Source: Qipengyuania sp. ABI-127-1
GTDB lineage: Bacteria; Pseudomonadota; Alphaproteobacteria; Sphingomonadales; Sphingomonadaceae
NCBI GenBank assembly: GCA_022953095.1
Contig: JALJCR010000001.1
Location: 372,001 to 436,000, forward strand
Reading direction: 5' to 3'
Length of the DNA: 64,000 nucleotides
Position 1 is the first letter of the stretch, and every line of letters begins with the position of its first letter. Positions 18,673-27,164 of the stretch are shown here, one piece after another. The position numbers and the translations under genes were made by a program. The notes under the pieces were generated by a model that saw only the letters and a program-made list of their open reading frames with translations, was not told the DNA's origin and ran no database searches.

Positions 18673-19911
18673 ATGCGCACCAGTTACCTGTTCACTTCCG
18701 AGAGCGTCTCGGAAGGCCACCCCGACAAGGTTTCCGATCAGATTTCCGATGCCATCGTCGATCTGATGCTGGGCAAAGATCCCGAGGCGCGGGTCGCCTG
18801 TGAGACGATGACGACGACTCAGCGGGTGATCCTGTCGGGTGAAATTCGCTGTGCACCGATGTATGATGCCAGCAATCCCGACTGGGCCGAAAACGGTGGC
18901 TGGGCACCGGGCGCAAAGGAAGAGATCGAAAAAGCGGTTCGCCGAACCGTGCGAGAGATCGGTTACGAGCAGGATGGGTTCCACTGGCAGTCGCTGACCT
19001 TCGAGAACCATCTGCACGGTCAGTCGTCGGAAATCGCACAGGGCGTCGATGCCAGCGGCAACAAGGATGAAGGCGCGGGCGATCAGGGGATCATGTTCGG
19101 GTTCGCTTGTGACGAAACACCCGATTTGATGCCGGCCACGCTCGATTACAGCCACAAGATCCTCGAACGGCTCGCCGCCGATCGCAAGAGCGGCGCGGCG
19201 CCCTTCCTCGAACCCGACGCCAAAAGCCAGGTCACCTTGCGGTACGAGAATGGCAGACCCGTGGAATGTACGGCAGTCGTCGTCTCGACCCAGCACGCCA
19301 AGGGGTATCACGAGGGCGACAAGGAAGCCGAACTCAAGGCCTATGTGAGGAAGGTCGTCACCGAAATCCTCCCCGAAGGCTGGATTTCCGAAGCGACCCA
19401 ATGGCATATCAATCCCACTGGCGCTTTCGAGATCGGCGGGCCGGATGGCGATGCCGGTCTCACGGGTCGCAAGATCATTGTCGATACGTATGGCGGTGCA
19501 GCGCCGCATGGCGGCGGCGCGTTTAGCGGGAAAGATCCGACCAAGGTCGATCGCTCGGCCGCTTATATCGGGCGCTATCTGGCCAAGAACATCGTGGCAG
19601 CAGGCCTTGCCAGGCGCTGCACGATCCAGTTGAGCTATGCGATCGGCGTATCGAAGCCGCTATCGCTGTATATCGACACGCACGGCACCGCAGCCGAGGG
19701 CGTTACCGACGAAGCCCTGGAAAACGCGATCCGCGGAATGGAAAAGCTGGGCGGTCTGACTCCGCGGGCCATCCGCACGCATCTCGGCCTCAACCGGCCG
19801 ATCTACCGCAAGAGTGCGGCCTATGGACATTTCGGCCGCCAGGCGGATGGGGAAGCCTTCCCATGGGAGCGTACCGATCTGGTCGAGGATCTCAAAGCGG
19901 CTCTCGACTGA
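18673..19911 (+). CDS. metK: S-adenosylmethionine synthase
   Basis: Makes SAM from methionine and ATP; 412 residues, slightly longer than the ~384 of E. coli. Family signatures are [19 protein letters not shown] at the N-terminus, [12 protein letters not shown] (ATP binding) and [19 protein letters not shown] (phosphate-binding loop). The start ATG 18673 is 30 bp after lnt and has only a weak Shine-Dalgarno. SAM feeds TrmB and PrmC, among others, encoded in the same window. A strong terminator follows. Confidence 0.97.
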   Translation: MRTSYLFTSESVSEGHPDKVSDQISDAIVDLMLGKDPEARVACETMTTTQRVILSGEIRCAPMYDASNPDWAENGGWAPGAKEEIEKAVRRTVREIGYEQDGFHWQSLTFENHLHGQSSEIAQGVDASGNKDEGAGDQGIMFGFACDETPDLMPATLDYSHKILERLAADRKSGAAPFLEPDAKSQVTLRYENGRPVECTAVVVSTQHAKGYHEGDKEAELKAYVRKVVTEILPEGWISEATQWHINPTGAFEIGGPDGDAGLTGRKIIVDTYGGAAPHGGGAFSGKDPTKVDRSAAYIGRYLAKNIVAAGLARRCTIQLSYAIGVSKPLSLYIDTHGTAAEGVTDEALENAIRGMEKLGGLTPRAIRTHLGLNRPIYRKSAAYGHFGRQADGEAFPWERTDLVEDLKAALD

Positions 19912-19917
19912 TACGAC

Positions 19918-19948
19918 AAGGGCGGCCTCGCGGGCCGCCCTTTTCCTT
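19918..19948 (+). terminator. Rho-independent terminator of metK
   Basis: GGGCGGCC / GGCCGCCC stem with a 5-nt loop followed by TTTTCCTT, 7 bp after the metK stop. Confidence 0.85.
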
Positions 19949-19964
19949 GATGCCGGTGTAAGGT

Positions 19965-21104
19965 CTAGCCGTGTTCTCCCTTGCGTGGGCTGGGATGATC
20001 GAGCGCCAGTTCCGCTTCGGAAAAGGTGAACGGGCTGCGCACGCCCGGAATGCCTTCGAGATCGATGCGCATGGCGCGCGACTGTACCTGAGCCTCTTCG
20101 AAGACGGCATCGATGGGATTGACCCTTCCGGCCGGAATCCCGTCCTCCACGCAATCGGCGAGCAGTTCGTCCAACTGCCATTTGCGCGTTTCCGCGGCGA
20201 TGATCGCGTCGAGTTCCTCGCGATTGGCGAGGCGGCCCTCATTGGTGGCGAACTTTTCTTCGCCCAGCAGGTCTTCACGCCCGAGCAGCGACAGCAATTT
20301 GCGGAATAGCCCGTCATTGGCCGGGGCCAGCACAACCTCGCCATCGGCGACGGGAAAGACCCCATAAGCGCTGACCTGCGCATGTTCGTTACCCATGCGC
20401 GGCGGGTTCTCGCCTGTCGTGAGAAGATGCATGGCCTGACTGGCGAGCAGGCCGACCGAGCAATCGAGCAGCGACATGTCGACATGCTGACCGCGCCCGG
20501 TGCGCTCGCGCATGGCGAGGGCTGCCTGAATGCCGATGACCGAATAGAGGCCGCATACGAGGTCCGAGATGGAGATGCCCATCTTCATCGGCTGACCCTG
20601 CGGCTCGCCGGTCAGCGCCATGAAACCGCTCATCGCCTGAATGACGAAATCGTAGCCGGCTTCAGGCGCACGCGGGCCGGTCTGGCCAAAGCCGGTGATC
20701 GAACAATAGACCAGGGCCGGATTGGCTTTGGCAAGGCTGTCGTAATCGAGTCCGAATTTCGCCAGTTTCCCGGTTTTGAAATTCTCGAGCGCGATATCCG
20801 CCGATGCCGCCAATTCGCGCACCCGCGCGAGATCTTCTTCGTTTCTGAAATCCGCGACGATCGACCGCTTCCCGCGATTGGTCGCGTGATAATAGGCGGC
20901 TTCGCGCTCGCCATTCTCGCGCTCTATCCATGGCGGACCCCACTGGCGGGTGCCGTCGCCCTCGGGGCTTTCGATCTTGATGACATCGGCACCAAGATCA
21001 GCCAGGATTTGCCCGGCCCATGGTCCGGCGAGCACACGGGCGAGTTCAAGGACTTTGAGCCCGGCAAGCGGGGCCTTCGGATTGCGCGGAGAATCGAGCC
21101 ACAT
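19965..21104 (-). CDS. CaiB/BaiF-family CoA-transferase
   Basis: Class III CoA-transferase, 379 residues. The protein opens with PLAGLKVLELARVLAGPWAG and LADLGADVIKIESPEGD, family hallmarks, and carries the catalytic Asp in QHVDMSLLDC. Members move CoA between carboxylic acids, for example carnitine, formate/oxalate, succinate or bile acids; the substrate cannot be told. ATG 21104 is chosen because AAGG lies 8 nt upstream; the longer frame to 21293 overlaps the neighbour and is unconvincing. It lies 37 bp after the nitronate monooxygenase-like gene on the same strand, suggesting a two-gene catabolic unit. Confidence 0.9.
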   Translation of the reverse strand: MWLDSPRNPKAPLAGLKVLELARVLAGPWAGQILADLGADVIKIESPEGDGTRQWGPPWIERENGEREAAYYHATNRGKRSIVADFRNEEDLARVRELAASADIALENFKTGKLAKFGLDYDSLAKANPALVYCSITGFGQTGPRAPEAGYDFVIQAMSGFMALTGEPQGQPMKMGISISDLVCGLYSVIGIQAALAMRERTGRGQHVDMSLLDCSVGLLASQAMHLLTTGENPPRMGNEHAQVSAYGVFPVADGEVVLAPANDGLFRKLLSLLGREDLLGEEKFATNEGRLANREELDAIIAAETRKWQLDELLADCVEDGIPAGRVNPIDAVFEEAQVQSRAMRIDLEGIPGVRSPFTFSEAELALDHPSPRKGEHG

Positions 21105-21141
21105 GGCGAGCGCCTTGGGCTGGTGGCAGACGGCGGTCAAG

Positions 21142-22281
21142 TCACCCCATACCGACAGAAGCGGCGAGGCGCCCCACGGCTTCGACAAACTCCTCGCGGA
21201 AATCCTGCACGACCTGTCGGCTCGAGCGAACCTGATCCACCAGACCGACGCCTTGGCCGACGAAATAGCTGACGAGCTCGCGCGCGCCGTCATTGCCCGC
21301 GGCGGCTTCGCGCTCGATCCGCGCGAAGGCCGGTTCGGACACCATCCCCATCAGCGGCATGGGGAGCGTGCCGGGGCCGCCCGAGGAATCCCATGCGTCG
21401 TGCCATGCGGTTTTCAATTGCCGCGCCGGTTTGCCGGTCCGGCTGCGCGAACGCACCGTGTCGCGGCTGCGGGCGGCAACCATTTTATCACGGAAGGTCT
21501 CGCTGGTCTCGGCCTCGGGCGTGGCGAGCCAGATCGATCCGGTCCAGGCGCCTTGCGCCCCTGCGGCCATCATGCCCGCCATTTGCCCGCCGGTCATGAT
21601 CCCGCCCGCCGCGAGCACGGGCATGTCATGGCCTGCGCGCGCCAGTTCGCGCACCACTTCGGGTATCAGCACCAGCGTGGACACCTCGCCGCAATGCCCG
21701 CCCGCCTCGGTGCCTTGCGCGACGATGATGTCGACTCCCGCTTCGGCCTGCCGGATTGCGTGTTCTTTCGCTCCCACCAGCGCCGCCACGGGTACACCGC
21801 GTCGTTTGCCTTCCTCGATCATCGTCGGCGGGGCGATGCCCAGCGCGTTTGCAATGAGCCGGATCGGATGGCGGAAGGCGACCTCCATCAGCGCGAGGCC
21901 GTTTTCGGGCGTTATACCCATGCGTTCGCGCAGGATCGGCATTTCCGGTTCGGGTGCTATCCCGAATTCCCCGAGCACCCGATTGACGAAGCCTTGATAG
22001 GAGGGATCGATCGCGGCGGCGCGGCTCTTATTGTCCGACAGATCTCGAACCCGCGGGTCGATTACTTCCGGCACGAGGACATCCACGCCATAGGGGGCGC
22101 CCTCTACGTGGGCATCGATCCAGGCCAGCTCTTCCTCGAGCTGAGCGGGGCTGAAGCGGGTCGCCCCCAGCACGCCAAAGCCACCCGCCCTGCTGACTGC
22201 GGCGACCACGTCGCGGCAGTGGCTGAAAGCGAAGAGCGGAAAGTCCGCTCCCGTTAGTTCGCAAACGCGGTTCATCGGCAT
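21142..22281 (-). CDS. Nitronate monooxygenase / NPD-family flavoprotein
   Basis: 379 residues with a TIM-barrel FMN fold of the 2-nitropropane dioxygenase family, which also includes the enoyl-ACP reductase FabK. Visible features are LFAFSHCRDVVAAVSRAGGF near the start, IIVAQGTEAGGHCG (FMN-phosphate and active-site region) and PVLAAGGIMTGGQMAGMMAAG. The real substrate is open, as many members do not act on nitronates. It is co-directional with the CoA-transferase downstream. Confidence 0.88.
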   Translation of the reverse strand: MPMNRVCELTGADFPLFAFSHCRDVVAAVSRAGGFGVLGATRFSPAQLEEELAWIDAHVEGAPYGVDVLVPEVIDPRVRDLSDNKSRAAAIDPSYQGFVNRVLGEFGIAPEPEMPILRERMGITPENGLALMEVAFRHPIRLIANALGIAPPTMIEEGKRRGVPVAALVGAKEHAIRQAEAGVDIIVAQGTEAGGHCGEVSTLVLIPEVVRELARAGHDMPVLAAGGIMTGGQMAGMMAAGAQGAWTGSIWLATPEAETSETFRDKMVAARSRDTVRSRSRTGKPARQLKTAWHDAWDSSGGPGTLPMPLMGMVSEPAFARIEREAAAGNDGARELVSYFVGQGVGLVDQVRSSRQVVQDFREEFVEAVGRLAASVGMG

Positions 22282-22338
22282 GTAGGTCTCTCCCTTGCAA
22301 CCTACCCTATCCCCAGCGTGTCGTAGTGCAAGCGGTGT

Positions 22339-23265
22339 CTATTGGCCTTCCATGATCACGGGCGCATCGCTGGGCGATGGTTTCCAGCGTGTTTCCGGCG
22401 GGAAGACCTCGCCAATGGTGCCTTCCTGCCAGGCGCCATAGACGGGGTTGGGCATGAGGAACCAACCATTGCCCCATAGCTGCGCATATTGCCCGCGCGC
22501 GACAGCCGCGCGCCGTGCTGCAATGGCTCCCTCATCGGCGTTGAAGACATCGGCAAAGTCGCCAAGATTGTCGCCAGCCATGGCGATGACACAATACTGT
22601 GCGGCAATCCGCGCACGGCGCCCGTCCTTGCGGCTACCCATCGTATCGTCGCCCCGCAGGAACAGGTTCTCGAGATGAACGGCGGGGCCGGTGCCGACCG
22701 CCTCGATCGCCGCGATGGTGCCTGCGGCCGTATCCGAATTGCGATTGGTGTTGAAAATCACCGTTATACCCGCTTCGCGCAGGCGCTTGAGACCCGTGAC
22801 CGCACCCGGCACGGGCTTGGCAATACCCGCGCCCTCATTGGCCCACGCGGTCCACTCGTCGATATCGAAGGGTTTGCCGGAAAGCGCTTGCCAGTATTCG
22901 TATCCGGTGTTGAGCAGCACGGTTTCGTCGACATCGAATACCGCGGCGAAGGGCTTCATCGTTCCGTCTTCAGCCATGCAGGAAGGCGTTCCCACTCCGC
23001 CCGGTGCATCGGGCAGGCCCAGCGGAACCGATTGCGGTATCCGGCGCTGGCGCGATACGGCGATGGCGTAGTCGGCGATTTGCCGCCAGGTTTGGATCGA
23101 TACACCGGCGGCCTCTCCCGATCCGTAGAGCCAGCGCATGGTATCGGGCGCAGCTTGATCATCGCTTGCGACCACCGTCTGGGTGGCGATAACCGGCGGG
23201 GCTTGGGCCGTCGTGCATCCGCTCAGCGCAACCGCGCTCGCTGCAAAGGCAAGAATTCGTTTCAT
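22339..23265 (-). CDS. HAD-superfamily acid phosphatase lipoprotein
   Basis: 308 residues from ATG 23265. The N-terminus MKRILAFAASAVALSGC is a lipoprotein signal peptide with lipobox LSGC, so it is probably anchored in the envelope. The HAD motifs are DVDET (motif I nucleophile Asp), FNTNR (motif II) and GDNLGDF (motif IV). This fits the plant/bacterial acid phosphatase group (class B/C, like e(P4) of Haemophilus), which dephosphorylates nucleotides in the periplasm. The substrate is inferred. A single transcription unit is likely, as the upstream region is divergent from the sRNA/CDC48 region. Confidence 0.87.
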   Translation of the reverse strand: MKRILAFAASAVALSGCTTAQAPPVIATQTVVASDDQAAPDTMRWLYGSGEAAGVSIQTWRQIADYAIAVSRQRRIPQSVPLGLPDAPGGVGTPSCMAEDGTMKPFAAVFDVDETVLLNTGYEYWQALSGKPFDIDEWTAWANEGAGIAKPVPGAVTGLKRLREAGITVIFNTNRNSDTAAGTIAAIEAVGTGPAVHLENLFLRGDDTMGSRKDGRRARIAAQYCVIAMAGDNLGDFADVFNADEGAIAARRAAVARGQYAQLWGNGWFLMPNPVYGAWQEGTIGEVFPPETRWKPSPSDAPVIMEGQ

Positions 23266-23477
23266 CGAATCGGTTCCGTTTCGGCTTGAGGGCGGTTCGG
23301 AGCCCCGCTTAGCACGGAGCAGGCTGATGCCCGCAAGCCCGTCGACGTTTCCTTGGCCGAGCCCTTCTGAACTCAAACCCCAATGAAGGCATGCGATTGT
23401 GCGATGCAGCATTGATCGGCACAACCCTGACTGTCACGAACAATCAAATTCAAGGCCTTAGAATTGAAGTGATGAAC

Positions 23478-23500
23478 TTTGTTGCAAGTCATGCAACAAA
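23478..23500. promoter_or_regulatory. Perfect 9-bp inverted repeat, probable operator
   Basis: TTTGTTGCA-N5-TGCAACAAA lies in an AT-rich stretch, ending 17 bp before the -35 element of the predicted sRNA promoter. It is a typical size for a dimeric regulator's site. It is not a terminator, because A residues rather than T follow it on the plus strand. Confidence 0.5.
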
Positions 23501-23517
23501 AATTGCCCTTTTCGCAC

Positions 23518-23546
23518 TTGCACAAAACTGCCTCAGCCAGCATATA
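23518..23546 (+). promoter_or_regulatory. Sigma-70-type promoter of predicted sRNA
   Basis: TTGCAC (23518-23523), 17-bp spacer, CATATA (23541-23546). Predicted transcription start is about 23552-23554. Confidence 0.5.
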
Positions 23547-23552
23547 TCCACC

Positions 23553-23618
23553 TGCCTTTCAGGCATCCTCTCCCAAGACTTCCAAGCCCGGTTGGTTCGC
23601 CAGCCGGGCTTTTTTCTT
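23553..23618 (+). ncRNA. Predicted small RNA with anti-Shine-Dalgarno loop
   Basis: Downstream of the predicted promoter is a short hairpin TGCC-TTTCA-GGCA (23553-23565), a single-stranded CU-rich stretch TCCTCTCCC (about 23566-23574), and a 12-bp hairpin with a UUCG loop followed by six T. This is the layout of many alphaproteobacterial trans-acting sRNAs, in which unpaired CCUCC-like sequence targets ribosome binding sites. No protein gene upstream would need this terminator on the plus strand. The RNA is inferred from sequence only. It could instead be the 5' leader/attenuator of the CDC48 gene, which starts about 100 bp downstream. Confidence 0.5.
23584..23618 (+). terminator. Strong Rho-independent terminator with UUCG tetraloop
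   Basis: Arms at 23584-23595 and 23600-23611 (AAGCCCGGTTGG / CCAGCCGGGCTT, one G-U wobble) close a TTCG loop; T residues run on to 23615. It ends 100 bp before the CDC48 start. Confidence 0.9.
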
Positions 23619-23718
23619 GCGCATCGCGGACCCACGCATCGACCTCGTTCATTGCATCGGCAGGGACCCGTTCCCAAGTGGGACGGAGACAAGTTCAGGT
23701 AACGGGAGCCGAGTCCAC

Positions 23719-26046
23719 ATGGCCGATGCGGATGCTGCAGCAGCGACAGAGGAAAAGACCATAAGGCTGGCGGTGGCGGCTGCACGGCAGGAAGAAAGCG
23801 GGCAGGGCATAGCCCGCATGCCGCGATCGGCCTTCCAGGCGCTGGGCATCACCGAGGGAGACGTAGTCGAAATTACCGGGAAACGGGCCACCGCAGCCGT
23901 GGCCATGCCGGCCTATGACGAGGACCAAAGCCTCGATGTGGTGCGCCTCGACGGGCTCCAGCGCGGTAATGCGGAGGTTGGCTCGGGCGAGCATGTGAAG
24001 GTCGCTGTGGCTCAGTCCCGGCCCGCGACGCGCGTGGTCTTCGCACCCGCACAGCGGGAAATGCGGCTCCAAGGACCGGCGCAGGCACTCAAGCGCAATT
24101 TCTTCCGAAAACCGCTGGTTGCGGGCGATCTGGTGGCGACCACCGGTCAGCAGCCGGTCCAGAACATGCCGCCTGAGGTTCGCCGCATGTTCAATGCACC
24201 GGCCTATGCCCTGACCCAGATCCGCCTGAGCGTTGTGTCCACGACCCCCAAGGGCATCGTGCATATCGACGAGGACACAGAGGTCGAATTGCGCGCGGAA
24301 TTCGAAGCGCCGCGCGACGCCCGGGCCGTGGTCAATTACGATGATGTCGGCGGCATGGGCGAGACCATCCAGCAATTGCGCGAAATGGTCGAATTGCCGC
24401 TGCGCTATCCCGAACTCTTCACCCGCCTGGGGGTCGACCCGCCCAAGGGCGTGCTGCTGCACGGACCGCCAGGCACCGGCAAGACGCGGCTTGCCCAGGC
24501 GGTTGCGAATGAGAGCGACGCCAATTTCTTCACCATTAACGGGCCTGAAATCATGGGCTCGGGCTATGGCGAAAGCGAAAAGGCCCTGCGCGAGGTGTTC
24601 GACCAGGCGACCAAGTCGGCGCCGGCCATCATCTTCATCGACGAGATCGATTCGATCGCACCCAAGCGCGATCGGGTGCCGGGCGAAGCGGAAAAACGAT
24701 TGGTCGCCCAGTTACTTACCTTGATGGACGGGCTCGAGGCGCGTTCCAACCTGGTGGTCATCGCCGCGACCAACCGCCCCGACGCCATCGACGAGGCTTT
24801 GCGGCGTCCCGGGCGGTTCGACCGCGAGATTGTGATCGGTGTGCCCGATGAAAGCGGGCGGCGCGAGATCCTTGGTATCCATACCCGGGGCATGCCGCTG
24901 GGAGACAAGGTGGACCTTAGCGAGCTGGCCAAGGCGACCTATGGCTTTGTCGGCGCCGATATCGCCGCGCTCGCACGGGAAGCGGCGATCGATGCGGTCC
25001 GCCGTATCATGCATAAGATCGATCTGGACGAACGGACCATTCCACCCGAAGTGCTCGACGAGCTGTGCGTGACCCGCGAGGATTTCCTGTCCGCTCTCAA
25101 GCGCATTCAGCCCAGCGCTATGCGCGAGGTCATGGTCCAGATGCCCAATGTCGGCTGGTCCGATATCGGCGGGATCGGCGACGCGATCGAGAAGCTGAAG
25201 GAAGGCATCGAATTGCCGATGAAGAATCCCGAGGCGTTTCACCGTCTCGGGATCAGACCGGCCAAGGGCTTTCTGCTTTACGGCCCCCCGGGTACCGGCA
25301 AGACGCTGCTCGCCAAGGCGGTGGCGAAGGAAGCCAAGGCCAATTTCATCTCGATGAAGAGTTCGGACCTGTTGTCGAAATGGTATGGCGAGAGCGAGCA
25401 ACAGATCGCGCGCATGTTCAAACGTGCCCGCGCTGTCGCGCCGTGCGTCCTGTTCATAGACGAGATCGACAGTCTCGTGCCGGCGCGCGGCAGTGGGCAG
25501 GGCGAGCCGCAAGTGACCGGGCGCGTGGTCAATACCATCCTTGCCGAGATGGACGGGCTGGAAGAATTGCAATCGGTGGTGGTGGTTGGTGCAACCAACC
25601 GCCCGACCCTTGTCGATCCCGCGCTGCTGCGTCCGGGTCGCTTCGACGAGCTGGTCTATGTCGGCACACCCGACAAGGCAGGGCGCGAGCAGATATTGGG
25701 CATACACACGCAGGCCATGCCGCTGGCGGATGACGTCGACCTGGGTGAAGTGGCGGCCAAAACCGCCCGCTTCACTGGCGCGGATCTCGAGGATGTCGTG
25801 CGCCGTGCCGGTCTCAGCGCGCTCCACCGCGCCGGTGGGGACGTGCAAAAGGTGACCGCAGCCGATTTTGCGGAGGCGCTCGATGACAGCCGGGCGACCG
25901 TTACTGTCAAAATGGAAACCGAATACAAGAAGATGCGCGGCGAGCTGAAAAAACGCGCCGCCGAAGTCCGGCCGATCGGCTTTCTTTACGAAGGGATGGT
26001 CGAAAGCACCCGCGATGAGAAGCACGGGCCGGATACCAGCGCCTAA
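23719..26046 (+). CDS. CDC48-family AAA+ ATPase (VAT/p97-like)
   Basis: 775 residues from ATG 23719 (GGGAG upstream); an in-frame extension to 23479 runs through the predicted sRNA and is rejected. Domain order: a CDC48 N-domain (about 15-195, with [24 protein letters not shown] double-psi barrel features and [18 protein letters not shown]), D1 with Walker A GPPGTGKT at 249-256 and Walker [11 protein letters not shown], and D2 with Walker A at 522-529 and Walker [14 protein letters not shown]. Both AAA modules have the second region of homology, so both look active. Archaeal and eukaryotic homologues unfold proteins for degradation. This double-ring form is uncommon in bacteria but recurs in sphingomonads and some others; its bacterial role is not established. 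Confidence 0.93.
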   Translation: MADADAAAATEEKTIRLAVAAARQEESGQGIARMPRSAFQALGITEGDVVEITGKRATAAVAMPAYDEDQSLDVVRLDGLQRGNAEVGSGEHVKVAVAQSRPATRVVFAPAQREMRLQGPAQALKRNFFRKPLVAGDLVATTGQQPVQNMPPEVRRMFNAPAYALTQIRLSVVSTTPKGIVHIDEDTEVELRAEFEAPRDARAVVNYDDVGGMGETIQQLREMVELPLRYPELFTRLGVDPPKGVLLHGPPGTGKTRLAQAVANESDANFFTINGPEIMGSGYGESEKALREVFDQATKSAPAIIFIDEIDSIAPKRDRVPGEAEKRLVAQLLTLMDGLEARSNLVVIAATNRPDAIDEALRRPGRFDREIVIGVPDESGRREILGIHTRGMPLGDKVDLSELAKATYGFVGADIAALAREAAIDAVRRIMHKIDLDERTIPPEVLDELCVTREDFLSALKRIQPSAMREVMVQMPNVGWSDIGGIGDAIEKLKEGIELPMKNPEAFHRLGIRPAKGFLLYGPPGTGKTLLAKAVAKEAKANFISMKSSDLLSKWYGESEQQIARMFKRARAVAPCVLFIDEIDSLVPARGSGQGEPQVTGRVVNTILAEMDGLEELQSVVVVGATNRPTLVDPALLRPGRFDELVYVGTPDKAGREQILGIHTQAMPLADDVDLGEVAAKTARFTGADLEDVVRRAGLSALHRAGGDVQKVTAADFAEALDDSRATVTVKMETEYKKMRGELKKRAAEVRPIGFLYEGMVESTRDEKHGPDTSA

Positions 26047-27125
26047 CCCTCCGTAACGCCGCGCTGATTCGCCGCCTCGACCTCGAGCCGGTGGCGGATC
26101 AGCGCTTCGGGTTGGTTCTCCTTGAGCCACGCCAGCATATGTTCCCGCACGGCGCAGCGCAGCGACCAAAGATCGCCGATTGTGTCGGCGCTCATCGACA
26201 GGCGCAGTTCGATGCTTTCGGGATAGGCTTCCGTCATCAGCAGTTGCAGATTGCGGCCATCCCACAAGGGATGATCTTGCACGAACCTCTCGAATTCTTC
26301 GCGAATTGGCTCGATTTCCGCGATCGGATCGAGGTGGAGCATGACCGGGCCGGTCAGCTTTTCGTTGACCCGCGACCAGTTTTCGAAACTCTCGTCGAGG
26401 AAGCGGCTTGTCGGTACAACCAGCACGCGCTCGTCCCAGGTGCGCACCGTCACGAAGCTCATCCGGATTTCCTCCACCCGGCCCGCCTGTCCGTCGACCT
26501 TGACCAGATCGCCTATGCGTAGCGGCTGGGTGAGAGCCATTTGCAGGCCCGCGATCAGGGATTTCAGCGCTGGCTGTGCCGCGGCACCCACGGCCAGCGC
26601 GGCAAGACCGGCCGAGGCCAGCATAGTCGTGCCGATATCGCGTACGCCGGGAACGTTGAGCATGATGAGCGATACGGTGATGATGATGATCGCGACCTTC
26701 ACCGTGCGGGAAAGGATTGCGATCCGCGTGAGGCGGCCACGCTGCGCGACGGGATCTTCCGCTCCCTCGATCTGCGCTTCATATCCTTTGGCGAGGCCGC
26801 GCACGATGGCGTAAGCCACCCAACCGACCACTGCGGGTGTCAGGAATTTGGCCAGGAGGTCCCAGCCTTGGCCGACCAGGGCATCGTTCTCTGCCGCGAC
26901 GGTTATCGAAAATGCGATGGCAGCCCAGCGAAGGGGCCTGCGCACCCCCTCCACGACAACATCATCAAGCGTGCTTTCCGATGCCTTAGCCAGCCGCCGC
27001 AGAATCGCGAAGGCCAGCCAATGGACGATGAACGCGGCCAGGATAGCACCGCTCAGCACGATCATGGTGTGGATCAGGCCCTCGATGGAAATCGGCCAAT
27101 TGCGCGGATCGTAACGCTCTAACAT
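26043..27125 (-). CDS. MscS-family mechanosensitive channel
   Basis: 360 residues with four or five hydrophobic segments up to about residue 190. The MscS pore-type helix is ASAGLAALAVGAAAQPALKSL, followed by QPLRIGDLVKVDGQAGRVEEIRM, TWDERVLVVPTSRFLDESFENWSR, typical of the family beta-domain. The C-terminal cage is complete. It is convergent with the CDC48 gene, and the two stop codons overlap (26043-26046). It is the third MscS-family gene in the window and belongs to a different subgroup from the other two. Confidence 0.9.
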   Translation of the reverse strand: MLERYDPRNWPISIEGLIHTMIVLSGAILAAFIVHWLAFAILRRLAKASESTLDDVVVEGVRRPLRWAAIAFSITVAAENDALVGQGWDLLAKFLTPAVVGWVAYAIVRGLAKGYEAQIEGAEDPVAQRGRLTRIAILSRTVKVAIIIITVSLIMLNVPGVRDIGTTMLASAGLAALAVGAAAQPALKSLIAGLQMALTQPLRIGDLVKVDGQAGRVEEIRMSFVTVRTWDERVLVVPTSRFLDESFENWSRVNEKLTGPVMLHLDPIAEIEPIREEFERFVQDHPLWDGRNLQLLMTEAYPESIELRLSMSADTIGDLWSLRCAVREHMLAWLKENQPEALIRHRLEVEAANQRGVTEG

Positions 27126-27164
27126 CCGGTCATCTGCTATGAGCAGGGCAGCAGCAAAGCAAGC

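Noticed and set aside
23391..23702. A 103-codon plus-strand frame upstream of CDC48
   Set aside because: It runs through the predicted sRNA promoter and the terminator hairpin, and its product has no domain or ribosome binding site.
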